Part shown: positions 12,101-23,671 of the stretch, in pieces
Layout of the letters: the number at the start of each line of letters is the position of its first letter
Numbering within the stretch: the first letter of the stretch is position 1
Source of the DNA: Trifolium pratense
Taxonomy: Eukaryota; Streptophyta; Magnoliopsida; Fabales; Fabaceae
Direction: 5' to 3'
NCBI RefSeq assembly: GCF_020283565.1
Contig: NC_060060.1
Location: 18,476,001 to 18,540,000, forward strand
Length of the DNA: 64,000 nucleotides
The notes under the pieces: model-generated
Databases searched by the model: none
What the model saw: only the letters and a program-made list of their open reading frames with translations
Told to the model about the DNA's origin: nothing
Translations under genes and position numbers: made by a program

Positions 12101-12347
12101 TAATAGAAAACGATAGAGAGTGATATTTGTGAAGACTTTTCATTTCAATTGTATCAATTCATCATATGTTGAACAGTTACAATAGGCTCTTTAAATAGAG
12201 CTGTATATACAGATACAAGTGGCAATGCCACATCAGCACTCTCTAACTGACTGGGTGCCAGCTAAGCAAGGCCTAACTAATTGCTAACAACCTAGTGCCA
12301 GCTCATTTAGTTTGTTACACTTTGTTTACAAGGCCTATATTCTAATA
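12101..12347 (-). repeat. 5' LTR of young Copia, probable promoter
   Basis: 247 bp, identical to the other LTR. A CTATTTAAAG motif in the minus-strand sense (about 12190-12200) could be the TATA region. The primer-binding site next to it reads TGGTATCATGAGCC: the tRNA-Met complement with one extra T after TGGTATCA. Confidence 0.9.
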
Positions 12348-12352
12348 GTCAC

Positions 12353-12960
12353 ATTCTTCCTTCTCTTACCATTTTTGAACAATTGTTAGCCTGAAAAAAT
12401 GGCGGAAAAAATTCCACGCCCCTCAATACGAGTTCAATAATGAAAATACACCTCTAAAATAAGAACAAATTATAATTTATGTTGTTCAAAACTACACTTT
12501 CAGAAATATGTAAAGTTTTGTTTTAGTAACGTGGAGGCGGAAAGTAGCGCAACTAAAATAGCGGGTAGGTTCGAGGAAAAACTTCTACCAACTCTTTCTT
12601 AGTAAACTTTCTCTCCTAAATATACTATAGTTACTAAATAGTGTAGATAATCAATGTCCGCATTTTTCCCCCTTTGTCAGTGACTTGCAACAACTCTTTA
12701 AATACTCGATGTGAACTTTAAAAAAACAAACACTTATTGATAACAAATAAATAAATATTTTACTAACTCTTAACTCTTAAATACATTGTTTTCTTTCAAT
12801 AGACAATTTGACAGACATGTGAAAATAACTAAGCAATTTTTCAAGCAAAATGAATATTTCAAACCTTTCTCCAATTTAATGTTGCTATAAATAACTATAT
12901 TACAATGTACATTTACCTTTTCCTTCATGATGTTCAATACCTTTTTCTTAATGTCCGAAG
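12353..12960. other. 3' flank of NAT11, duplicated at 40456-40938, 47701-47942 and 57655
   Basis: No gene is seen. The sequence is clearly homologous to the split copy downstream, and 12943-12951 (TTTTCTTAA) is the unoccupied target of the 9.7-kb MULE inserted in the other copy. It probably includes the NAT11 3' untranslated region just left of the stop codon at 12961. Confidence 0.75.
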
Positions 12961-15900
12961 TTAGACCCCTAAACACTTCAACCTACAGCAACACCATGCA
13001 ACTTTCTTTGGCAGTGAGTATTCAGATTGCAGTGAAGCATCTGCAGCAACGTCTTCAGCTCTCGACCATATATACACGCCTCGTTCTTCTTTACTTCCCG
13101 GGACAGTGTTGTCCAGTAGAAATGCCACCAACAGTGTAACCACCATGTTCATGGACATAAGAGCATTGATAGCAAAATCAAGCTGGTAAGTTTTGGACAA
13201 AGAAAATGACCACTTAGCTCATCATTATATAAAAAAAATACAGGAGTTTGATAACTATACATTAACAATAAGACAATAAGTTTTACAGAGCCGTCTAATT
13301 ATATTTCACTATCTAACCATATTTCTGTTATCTCAAATTTTTGACCATATGCATTTAATGCTAAATTGGTGCGTCATCTTAAATACGCGACTAAATAAAA
13401 TTAATGGAAATAATAAATGGAATGTATCCATGAAGGTCCAAAATGAATGCATTAATTAAGTTAATAAAAGATATGAAAAGGTGATTAAATTACCTAATTA
13501 AGCTTATTTAAAGTCTTAATTTCATAAAATGTTTTATTAACAAAAAGGCAAAATTGCCTTCGAATCGAATGGGGTTTCGAATCCTAGCATTCGAATGTGT
13601 AAGTTTCTGGACTTAGAATTATTTTCATTTTTAGCACGATATAACAAGGGATTCGATGGCTGGATTCGAGCGACAGTTAGAGCTAAAGAAGCGGTTACTC
13701 TTTTCAAGCTTGATCAAGAGATTGTGGGTTCATGGGTTTGGAGAGTTGGCGAAACACGTTTTCATAGGCAGTTGTTCATTCTTATGATTATAAATAGTAG
13801 TTCCTTTAGTTGGAATAAGGGTCACAATTCAAATACAAAAATTCACAAAACCTAAAGTATCCATGCGTTCGAGAGAAAAGGGTGCAGTGAAGAAAATGTA
13901 TGAATTCGTGAACCATTTCTTTTCTTTGTAAAACTTTTACATTTTAATGCAATTTTTATCATTCCATTGCAATTTATCTTTTGAAGTTCTTAAATAGATC
14001 TCATTCGAGTGAATCTTTGTTTAATTTACATTTTCTTTTGTAAGTTATTCGTTCAAACTGGTTTACTAAATGTTTATTTCAATGATGAACATTAAAATCA
14101 ATGCACAAAACATGTCCTGGGATTTACTAGTTGGTCCTGCAAGTAATTAATTTAAACTAGCGGTTGTTTACGGAAAAACCAGCGTAAACAATTTCAAACA
14201 AGTTTATACTGTGATGTGTCAATGAGAGTAAAAATAACCATCGAATGTACAAAACTAGTGCTTCTTATTATTTGTTATTTTCTTAGTCATTATATATTGG
14301 TGGCGAAATGTTTCTGCATACAGAAGCGACTTACTTGTTTGAGGCCTGAATGAAATGGCCCACTTGATGCCGCCGCATAAGGAAGCAGATAACTGGGAAG
14401 TATAAGACTCGACACAGGTTGGTATTGTTGAAAATAAGATGGAATGGACATACCAAGGAACAAGGCAACGCCAACGATCGTCATGTTCCTGAAGCTGGCT
14501 GATTGAGCATACTGTAAAGTCGATAGGCCCAATGTCACGGTAAGAGCCCACATGAAACACAGTACAGCAGCAGCCAAAGCCTGTGGAATGGAAGCAAGGA
14601 GGGCACCTACTTTCCCTACAACAACAAAAAAAATACAATTTAAGTGTATGTTCAGTCTGTCTATAGAAACATCTAAACTTTAATTTAGGTGTAATGCATC
14701 AAAATTTTAGTTAATATATAATGCTGCTATTAATCTACAATTATGGATTTTGACACGAAGGGTTGTTGCTTTACCTATAAATGAGAATATGATCAAAAAA
14801 ACTGCTCCAAGTTCCACTACCATCCTACTTGCCACCTTTGTGGTGTTAATTGTGTGCACGTTTTCTGTCAAAGTCGTTGAACCGGTACCTGAGCCCCAAA
14901 GACCAGCCAATATACTACACAAACCCTCCAGTGCAATACCTCGGCTAACAACTCCTCGAGTTGGAGGCCTTGTATTAACTTGAAGGGACGTAATACGGTA
15001 AGTTCCAACCTGGAAAAGGATAAACTAGTGACTCAGAGTCCTGGATACGCCGCTATATGTAATCCTTACTTTCAAAACAAAAATACATCTAAAATTTTAA
15101 ATGTGATACTTACTGAATCGACAGAGGCAACGAGTGACACTATAACCATGACTATGGAAGTCCTGAAGTGGAAAATAGGGATGCCCCACTGTAAAGGGTA
15201 AGGGATTCTGACCCATGCAGCAGTAGACAATGCATCGGAATCAACCCTGCAATGCTTCATGGTATATGCATGCTGTCTACATGCGTCTGTAAGAATGTTT
15301 GAACTCGGTATATCGGGATTGCATCCTTTGTAATTATACACACCCCCTGCTGTTAAAAAGGATGCAAATATCCAAATTAATGATACGCTCAACGGAACCT
15401 ACATATATGAAAAAAGTAATTTGTAAGAGTTTGTTATTATAGCCACATATTCTCAATATAAAATGAAGAAAGAATGTCTTAATTTTAGATACTTACGGCA
15501 TAAATTCGAAATAAGTGGCGTCCAAAGATAGATACTCCTCGGAGATGCTTCAAAGAAGACAAAATAAAGAAATAATGAATATCTGAACATAAAAATCTAA
15601 TTTAACAAAATTCCAAATCCCGTGACCTGTTTATAAATCAAGCAATTACTTTGGAACCAGTGATTGGTGCTGCATGACTCACCAGAGTAAATAATAGAAC
15701 CAGTGCAATTTGTGGAACAGTAATTTCCAAGCAAATGCCGGCTTGTGAAAAACCGTAACTAAAGAATGCTAATCCTACGGCAGCAACAGTTGGGGCAACC
15801 ACAACTGGGTTGATTAACCTAAAACAAATTGTAATATTGTAAAGAATTGACATGCGAGACCGAAATCGTGACAACTCTCAGTTGATAAAAGTTCAGTATT

Positions 15901-17971
15901 ACTTATCCCTTCATTGACCAATATCATGCACCTCTTTATCTCGCACATTAATGCACATGCATCATAAATTTTCAATGAGGTAGCAGAACATCATACTAAT
16001 AAAATATATAAATTTACTAAATTGAAAAAACAAACAAAGATATTTATGGTGAATAGAACAAAGACATGACAGAAAAAAATTTGTTACCTGAGTAGGATAG
16101 ACATCAAGCCACTAAATCCCAAGATACATTGGAAGATTGAACCAACAATTATAGCACCTTGAAGTTCCCTCATTATGTGCCTAAATTTCTGCAATTGAAA
16201 TAACCAGGATTAAGAACCTTGAGTATTTGACAAATTAAGATTATGTGCATGTTAATGAAATAGGAATTTACATGTTCTGTAAGATTGCGATAATCTTGAG
16301 CATCTATAATGACTAACGCCGGTGCTAAATACACAAATGAGCTCCCTTGAACTAAAGGCAGTCTGGTACCAAAGTAGGAGTGCAGTACAGTTGTGATGCC
16401 AGAAATAAACAACATTGTCGAAATTACGGTAGCGGTATCCTTCTGTCATCAGTGGTTAATGTTAACATAAAAAAGTAAAATCCGAAGAACTATTGATTGT
16501 CGTAGAGAGTAATAAATGGTAAATAACGGCATGCTTACATCAGTTCCACCCATAACTGGTACCATGACTAATGGGATCAATACAAGTGAACCAGCCAATG
16601 ATAGATAGTGTTGTAGGCCATAATAGATAAGAGATACTGCAGTTGAAGATATAAAAGTGCAAGTAAAAATGAGTTATTGATTTTTGGCCAAATTAAAGAA
16701 AGGAACATGATTATGCTAAATTATCTTTCTTCCTAATCTATTCTTAAGATAATACACATCATCCAAACACATGGATTTAGCTACATTCAATAATCATTGC
16801 TTAAAACACAGTTACACAGTATTACACAAATATTCATCATAAGAGTTAAGACATCAAATTTGTTCCACATGTATTCAAGTTAAACAAAACTACTTTCAAA
16901 CAATCCAAAATCAGCATTTTCTAAAACATAAACTACTATAACTAATGAGTCAAATAAACCATATGAGAGATAATTAACAATCATAACTGTTAAGAGAGAG
17001 TCGCACATTGGATGCAATATGACCTAAACATGGGTTTATAAGTAGAGACAATAGTCCTCACCTAACAATCTGGTTTTGTAGGATTGAGTTAGGCTCAACC
17101 CAGAATCTAACATGGTATCGGAGCCTCTCCGAGATCTATTGGGCCACCTACTATTAGGTTTCTGCTATCGGGCCACCGATCATTTATATCCACGCACCAA
17201 GCCCGTTGGGCGTGAGGGGTGTTGTCGCACGCACATTGGATGCGGGATGGCATGAACTGAGTTATAAGCAAAGGCGGTCATCATCTTACAAGATAATTTT
17301 GCAGAATTAGGCCCAACCCAAATTCTAAGAATAACAACAGAAAAACAATGAAACATAAACTAACCAAAACCCGGATTTTCTTCAAGTCCACACTTCAATT
17401 CTGACGGTCCTTTCCATCCACCATCAAAAGGCTCCACTCCTTCTGGAAACAAATCAACCTTAACTTCATCTTGTACCACATTCTCCTCTTCACCCTTTTC
17501 ATCTTGCATAGGAGCAACTGCAGATACTCCATGACCATTACTACCATTACCATTACTTCCATTACCATTATTACTATTACCATTCCCTCTCATACCAACT
17601 TTCCTCTCGCCAGGATTCAAAGCCAAAACAGGCTCATTCTCTTTTCTCACATTCTCCTCCAAACCAACCCCACCATGTGAAGCAGGTTGGATCTCAATAC
17701 CTCTATTGTCTCTCAAACTCCCAACAACTGGATCTATCTCTATCTTAGGAGAAGATGAAGACCCTCTTCCCCTCTGCTGAAAAGGTTCAAACTTTTCACT
17801 TCCACTTGTCCCTGCTTCACCTGAATAATCAGAAACAAAACCAGTTCTTTTGGCCCATGAACGTAAATCTCTTGGATTGTAACCAGTTTTTGGAACAAAA
17901 GGTGGAACTTTAGGTTCAATAGTGCCACCACCCCTTTTGTTGTTCACTGATGAGTTCGACCCAGTTGCCAT
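12961..17971 (-). CDS. NAT11: NAT11-like nucleobase-ascorbate transporter, 10 exons, 728 aa
   Basis: Exons (minus strand, in order): 17971-17365, 16636-16539, 16442-16272, 16188-16088, 15818-15683, 15547-15497, 15398-15114, 15009-14775, 14615-14335, 13182-12961. All have AG/GT borders and join in phase to 2187 nt. The product is a NCS2/NAT-family permease, a membrane protein that in this family carries purines, pyrimidines or ascorbate; its substrate here is unknown. A long hydrophilic N-terminus (residues 1-202, asparagine/glycine-rich near 130-150) is typical of plant NAT11/NAT12. The QH motif of TM1 is at 211-212. The family signature is ENVHTINTTK (532-541), with His where most NATs have Gly, as I recall for Arabidopsis NAT11. 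The last transmembrane segment lies in exon 10, and the C-terminus is Cys-rich (WCCC). Introns 1 and 9 are long; intron 1 holds a TRIM. No disabling mutation is seen. Confidence 0.95.
13183..14334 (-). other. NAT11 intron 9, with LTR-like sequence
   Basis: This 1152-bp intron lies between exons ending in LKQ and beginning LDFAI. About 13500-14200 differs from the surrounding AT-rich sequence. It has a TATAAATA motif at about 13789 and repeated TTCGA-rich stretches, and resembles a solo LTR or retroelement 5' end, but I found no duplicated ends. An open stretch at 13595-13855 has no recognised similarity. Confidence 0.5.
16988..17329 (+). mobile_element. TRIM retrotransposon in NAT11 intron 1
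   Basis: A 342-bp miniature LTR element. LTR1 is 16988-17112 (125 bp) and LTR2 is 17220-17329 (about 110 bp), both starting TGTT and containing CGCACATTGGATGC. A tRNA-Met type primer-binding site TGGTATCGGAGC lies at 17113-17124 and a purine tract GGGCGTGAGGGG at 17208-17219. The 5-bp duplication ATAAC sits at 16983-16987 and 17330-17334. It has no coding capacity. It lies antisense within intron 1 of NAT11 and should be removed by splicing. Confidence 0.93.
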
Positions 17972-18235
17972 TTACACTTTTTCTGAAGAAAATGGTAGTG
18001 ATGAAATTGACCCAGAAAGAGTAAAGATTGGATTTTTATTTCATGTATGGAAAACAGAGTAGAAGCTGTAGTGAGTAGTGAATGTTGAGAGTGTGAATAC
18101 ATTTCCTGAATACATACAATACACGTGAAGAGAGCTTTTTTTAGCAAGTGAGGGTGATTGGTGAAGGAGGTGGGAGTGGATTTACCAAAATGACCTTGTA
18201 GTATGGCCGTTGGTTGCAATCATATGTGAAGATTG
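17972..18235 (-). promoter_or_regulatory. NAT11 5' flank, conserved in two remnants
   Basis: Upstream of the start codon at 17971. It is clearly similar to 23150-23350 and 61400-61580, including the stretch around GGTGATTGGTGAAGGAGG. A perfect G-box CACGTG lies at 18122-18127, about 150 bp upstream of the ATG; whether it is used is unknown. The remnant copies keep most of this flank, but I do not see the G-box in them. Confidence 0.55.
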
Positions 18236-19164
18236 TCATTTTTTTTTATTATTTTTTTCACCATTGATATCAAGCCCGCTCGATCGCTTAATTTGGTTTC
18301 AAGGGTGAATTCTGACATCAATAGTTTCAGTTCCCTTCCGATCACAGTTCTGGAGATCGAACCGTGATCTTTCCTATAAAGTCCAATATCAATTTTCTCT
18401 TTTCTCTTTGTTTCTTAGCTTAATTGCACTTTTGATCCCCTATTCTAAAATCAAACATTTTTGCCACTTTATTTTATTTTCTCCATTTTTTAATCAATTG
18501 ACAGGAAAAACACTAATGTGGTAGTATCCACGTAACAAAGAACAACATTCATATCAGCGTTTTCTAACCATCTGACATGAAAAGCGCTAATGTGACAGTA
18601 TCCAAATTAACATTTTTTAACCGGCCAACAGAAAAAACGCTTAAGTTACTAGAGTTGTCACTAATGTTGGATATCCGAATGCAACGACGACATATGTTTC
18701 TTCGGTAAGTGCTCCCCCTGGCCTTGTAGTTTCAAAAAAAAGTTTGTGTGCATCCAGAAAAATATGTTTTGTGGCCAGTGAAATTGTATCATGGTTTTAT
18801 GGCTCACATATGCTTCGGATACTTTTTGTAGTTAATATTGTTAAGTGAAACCTAGACGGTCATGTGATCATATAAACACACTAGTATAATTTTTTAATGA
18901 TTTATAAAATAATTAAAAGAATAAAATTAAAAATTTGTGAATATGATTGAGAAAATTATATTTAATCACATGACCGTATAAGAATTTCACTTTTTTTTTT
19001 TTAGAATTTCACTTCTATACATAATTTATTTTAACACGTATTTGTGATAAGTGCCAAAAAGCAGTAATTTTACTTATACATTTTAAGCATTTATTGACTT
19101 GTTTTATAAAGTTATTTAAAGTAAAAACCTCAACTATTTGTAAATATTAATCTTTACTAGTAAA
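18236..19164. other. Spacer with a small MITE at 18843-18992
   Basis: No gene is seen. The stretch 18843-18992 has inverted ends (AAGTGAAA..CGGTCATGTGAT left, with its complement at the right), about 25 bp with mismatches, around an AT-rich core. This is a MITE-like structure with no convincing target duplication. Confidence 0.6.
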
Positions 19165-20449
19165 CTAGTCCCACACCCGTGCGATGCACGGGTGTTATGC
19201 GGTATTTTATATTATAATGTTGAAAAATCATTCGTATAAATTGAAACAATAAGTATTATGAAAATTATAATAATAACATCAACAACAACAAAATAATAAT
19301 AATAATTAAAAAAGTTATGTAAATATAAGGTACATATTAAAGATGTGTTTATACATTTCAAAAAGATTACAATAGATCCTATTGCATCTATCAAAATAAG
19401 TTGGTAATTCATAAATTGTCATGTCGCTATGAAAACGGTTTGTGGTCATACTCATACACTGTGCATTTGATTCTTAATTGGACACTATAATTCAATATAT
19501 AGTATAAAAGATTAATTAGTGCGTATAATTTAGTAAAAACACTATTATTATTAGTTGAGTGGGTGTATAATGAAAAGTTATAGGTATATAAATGTAGGCA
19601 TATGAAAAAGTGTATAGAAATGACAATGATGTAAGTAGAAGTGATGTGGCATTATTGGGTGGTTTAATTGGATATAAGTGGCTGACGTGGATTAGAGAGA
19701 TTAGTAGTTGCACAACTATCTAAGAATTATATATATAGACGTTTATACATTTAAAAAACTTATTTATACATCACATTTGAAGTTACTTTGGTATCTTCTT
19801 CATTAACATTGATTAGCAATATCTTTAACTCATTCTTCAAAATAACTATGGAAATGACAACATATAATTGACAATGAAAAACAATCGATGTTGAAACATA
19901 AATTTTTATTTATATTATAAATCTCATTGGAGGATTCTGAGTTGGATAAACTACTTCATTATCTCTTACAAAAAAACTACTGTATTATCGAATTTGACAT
20001 TTATATTAATTTGAAATTTATTAGAGCAAAGATAAACCAACCTAACTCATACTCAAATATTGAATATGATAAAAATCATACAGGGCATAACAACCATTAG
20101 TAAATTTTATTTTATCTTTTTTTTTTATTAAACATTAGAAAGTGGTCCTGACAATCGGCCAACTCCTTATATTTACAAAGATTGGACAAAAGATTATTAG
20201 CAAAAACATTAACTTTTTTGAAAAAAAAACAATAAAATACACAAAATAATAAAATGAACAAAAAAAAAATTAAAATGAATAATAACCCAAAACAATATTA
20301 ATAATAATAATAATAATAATAATTACAATTAGTATCCCACATTAAATAGATGTAAGTGGATGATGTGGCTAAATGAAAGGTTTTCATTGGTTTGTGGATT
20401 AAGGTTTAAATAAGCAATTTCACAACTATCTAGGATTTATATATATAGA
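19165..20449 (-). mobile_element. Helitron-like non-autonomous element
   Basis: On the minus strand the 3' end is a hairpin (CCCGTGCATCGCACGGG, 19178-19194) followed a few bases later by the terminus CTAG with a flanking T (19164). The 5' end reads TCTATATATATAAATCC with a flanking A (20450), i.e. insertion between A and T without duplication, as in Helitrons. A second 5'-like end (TCTATATATATAATTC) lies at about 19738, so the element may be two units or have a duplicated end. No Rep/helicase coding sequence is present. A short AAT repeat lies at about 20299-20322. Confidence 0.68.
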
Positions 20450-22017
20450 TATTAGTATTTTAGCTACTCTCACCTATTTTCCCTCACTTTTATAGGTTTC
20501 ATGAGCTTAATGGAAAAATGGAAGCAAGTAGAACTACATACTTGGATGCTAAGAAAAATTATCATTAGACCAAAATCAGGCACAATTTGTCCAATTGTAT
20601 AAAGTGATGAGGAGTTTTTATTGGACCATATGCTGCAATGTTTGACTCTTTGATTCTTAGCTACTAAAGTTGGCTTAACTTAATCAGTAAAAAAGACATC
20701 ATCAAACCGCCTTCCTTCTACAAGTGGCTTACCATCCATAGTTACTTTTCAAGCCTGTATAAGCATTGCATCACCCATTGTGAAAATCATTCAATTCATT
20801 CACTCTCGGACACCATCAGAGAACATCACGAAACAGAGGAGAAAGGCAGAGAGTTTGAGCACGGAACGACGGAGGAAGCGACGGTGGATGCACGCCAACT
20901 GTTTGAGGAATCAACCGGTGTTGTTATTTCATCTCTTTTCTTCTCACTTGTGTAAAGCTACCATGGTAATGAGTAGCTAAAGACACTTTTGTTGGTATTA
21001 GATGTAATTGACTCTATTAGTATGTATTTCTTTTGTTCATGGCGTTATATATGGTTTTAGTTATTTATCAATATTGATCTTATCCTTGTTTTCAATGTTT
21101 GAATCTTTGATTTGAAATGATATAGGAATATACTTTTTGAATCTAGAACTAGGATAATGGTCTGTTAGATGCTAAACTCTAGGAATAGATTTAGGTTTAA
21201 CATTCACTCAAAGTATTGGAACTTAATGCTATTATATCGATTAAGCACCCGAGGGATCGGGGTTTGATAGGTTTAATAGATTCCTCGTCGTTCTCTAGGG
21301 ACGGAAACGCACGATGAGCAATACGTGATAATATTGGGAAATAATTAGAATTTATATAACTGATCAGGGAAGTATATATGAATGAGTTAATGCAGTCTAA
21401 TTCTAACAATTCCATCTCTTTGTTATTTCTCCCTGAATTTATATATGTTGTGAGTTTGGATGATTAACAAACAAAGACTTTCTTTATACTTAAAACAATA
21501 TTAATTGTTGAACGATATCGATATCGCATCAATCCCTATGAAGACGATAAAAATATATTTACTTTTGTACTCGAACAATTTGTCAAAATGGAAACCAAAT
21601 TTAATTAAATATTTCATTTGTACTTGTTATTCTAGTCATGATTTTTTGTTCAAAAATATTTGTCATTTTAGCATAGAAATACTTTGTCATTCTACATTTA
21701 AAAAGTAATTTTTTATTTATAACCAAAAAAAAGGGTAGTTTTTTTTTCTTTTCGTTAATTTTTGGTTCATTCAAATACTTTCAATAACTAAACCAATAGC
21801 TATAAAATCTGTTGAATTTAAGGGCAAATCTGAATCCATAATAATAGCTACTATCTCCTGCCAAAGTATGCATATAACCAAAATTTAGTACGGAACATAT
21901 GATTTCTATTAGTTTACCCGATTTCATGTAGTGATGACAATGGATACCCACGAATGCGGATTTTATATTAGGCCATATCCCTATCATAGTTGCATATCTA
22001 CCTTTAAATGCCACTAA
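20450..22017. other. Unassigned intergenic sequence
   Basis: No convincing gene. 20750-21450 contains features often seen in the leader of plant LTR elements (moderate GC, short spurious frames), but no LTR pair, primer site or protein domain could be shown. 21450-22017 is AT-rich without recognisable content. Confidence 0.4.
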
Positions 22018-22088
22018 ATATAAAAATCTTTAAATTTAATATTATTAAAATTTAAGCAAAACTATTGAAATCAGAGTAGTATATTCCT
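22018..22088. repeat. Segment shared with 60710-60792
   Basis: This short block is strongly similar to 60710-60792. In both places it lies a short distance to the left of a NAT11 5'-end remnant, so it belongs to a duplicated NAT11 locus from which most of the gene has been lost. Confidence 0.6.
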
Positions 22089-22184
22089 TAACCAATTTGG
22101 TTTAACGGTGATTGATGCTGAACTTAGTAGGGAGGATCGCGGTTTGATCCCCTGCAACTGCGATTGGGAGAGGGCTGGAACCAC

Positions 22185-23100
22185 TTTGAAGTTTTCTCTC
22201 CCGACCCTCCGCCTTTCGTTTATACGCCCAAAAATTTCATTTTGTCCCTTGCGGTTTGAAAAAATTTGGCCAACTGATTTCGGTTTCTACGAACCGAAAA
22301 TTTTAAACATGGAAAAAAAATTCGGTTTATATAAACCGAAATAACATAAATGTTAAGAAAAGAATAAAGATTTATGTGAAAATTGGTGCAGAGATACCTA
22401 TGATAAATTTAGCATATCTTTCTGAATATAAGTCGTATGCTAATGATTTTTAATCTAGTATAAAGAAGATAAAATTTACTACAAGATTGACACTGGAATT
22501 GTTATATTTCATTAAGTATAGTATGAGAAAATCTACCTACAAGTTTGAGAAAAGTTTCTGCAAAATGTTGTAGAGATACCTGTGGTAAATTTAGCATAAC
22601 TCTCTGAATATAAGTCGTATGCTAATGATTTTTAATCTAGTGTAAAGAATACAAAATTTACTACAGGATTGACACCGGAATTGTTAAATTTCATTAAGTA
22701 TAGTATGAGAAAATCTACCTACAAGTTTGAGAAAATTTTTTGCTCTGTTTCTGTACCAGTACCCATTATTTGGTCAAACTGAACCAATTGGATAGTTAAC
22801 CCTCAAAACAAAAATTATATTTGTACTCTTGACACCCTAAGCTTTCCAACGAATGGTCTTTTACTCAAATCGGACATCGTTTAGTATTTCAAATAAATTG
22901 GGGAAGTTGAGGGTCTCATGCAGAATTTAAGCAGAAAATCTGGAAAAAAATTTGGAACACAATATTTCGGTTTATATTAACCGAAATTTTTTAGCATGAT
23001 AAAAAAATTCGGTTCGTATAAACCGCAGTACCCCCAAGGACAAAACAGAAATTCAGGTGGTAGAAAAGAAATGCGAGGAGTAGGGAGAGAAAACTTCAAA
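22185..23100. mobile_element. Fold-back DNA element with about 150-bp arms
   Basis: The left arm (22185-22343) and right arm (about 22965-23100) are inverted copies starting TTTGAAGTTTTCTCTCCC, with inner ACCGAA/TTCGGT palindromes. The core contains a tandem duplication of about 182 bp (22390-22571 and 22572-22742). No coding sequence is present. It abuts the NAT11 exon 1 remnant at 23101. No clean target duplication was found; the left flank (about 22090-22184) is itself repeat-like with a pol III B-box resemblance (GGTTTGATCCC). Confidence 0.7.
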
Positions 23101-23560
23101 CTCTTTTGTTCAATGATCCTGAGTTAGACCCAATTTCCATGGTTACCTTTTTTGAACAAAATGTTAGAAATCAAGCCCATTTATATTTTGGAAATAGGAT
23201 AATATAGATGTCAATTTTATTACAAAGAGTAGTAGCCACAAGGAGTGTTGAAAGAGTGAATACATACATAAGTGATAGTGATTGGTGAAGGAGGTGGGAG
23301 TGGATTTACCAAAATGACCTCGTAGTATGGCTGTTGGTTGCAGTGATGTGTGAAAATTCAAGCTTCTCTTGTTGCCTCATCACTTTCTCTTTAATTTATC
23401 TCTTTACTTTAATGTGTGTTGTGTTAAACTTTTTTGTTTATTTTATTTTGCTGAGATAACTTTTTGGTAACAATATTGTTGGTTTTTTTTCCCTTTCTTT
23501 ACCTTCAAGCCTTCAACTATTTTTGACGAAATGTTAACTCGCCTAGTAAAAATTAATTTT
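23101..23560 (-). pseudogene. NAT11 remnant 2: promoter and first codons only
   Basis: The minus strand reads a NAT11-like start (MEIGSNSGSLNKRV, ATG at about 23141) that breaks off at 23101 against the fold-back element. Sequence to the right (to about 23560) matches the 5' flank of the remnant at 61414-61850 more closely than that of the intact gene. Everything downstream of codon 14 is missing, so it cannot make a transporter. Confidence 0.8.
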
Positions 23561-23671
23561 CATAAAACATGTGTCAACTTTTATAAGTGGAGTGAGTAAT
23601 CTTTGTCGAAAAATTTATGGTATATATAAGGTGAATTCTTTGGATTGAACCTGTTTAAGTTTTTTTTTTTT

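Larger units (their letters stand above)
7463..12347 (-). mobile_element. Young, structurally intact Copia retrotransposon
   Basis: The two 247-bp LTRs (7463-7709 and 12101-12347) are identical over their full length in a base-by-base reading. A 5-bp duplication GTCAC sits at 7458-7462 and 12348-12352. A polypurine tract lies at 7710-7719 and a primer-binding site at about 12081-12100, both read on the minus strand. One uninterrupted frame fills the interior. The paralogous site near 40505-40517 lacks the element and has a single GTCAC, confirming the boundaries. LTR termini are TATTAG..CTATTA on the minus strand rather than TG..CA. Likely autonomous and recently inserted. Confidence 0.97.

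Noticed and set aside
13595..13855. Extra host exon in NAT11 intron 9
   Set aside because: The frame is on the opposite strand to NAT11, and exons 9 and 10 already join in phase without it.
22090..22184. tRNA- or SINE-like sequence with a B-box resemblance
   Set aside because: GGTTTGATCCC is one mismatch from a B box, but no A box at proper spacing, no cloverleaf and no poly-A tail could be shown.
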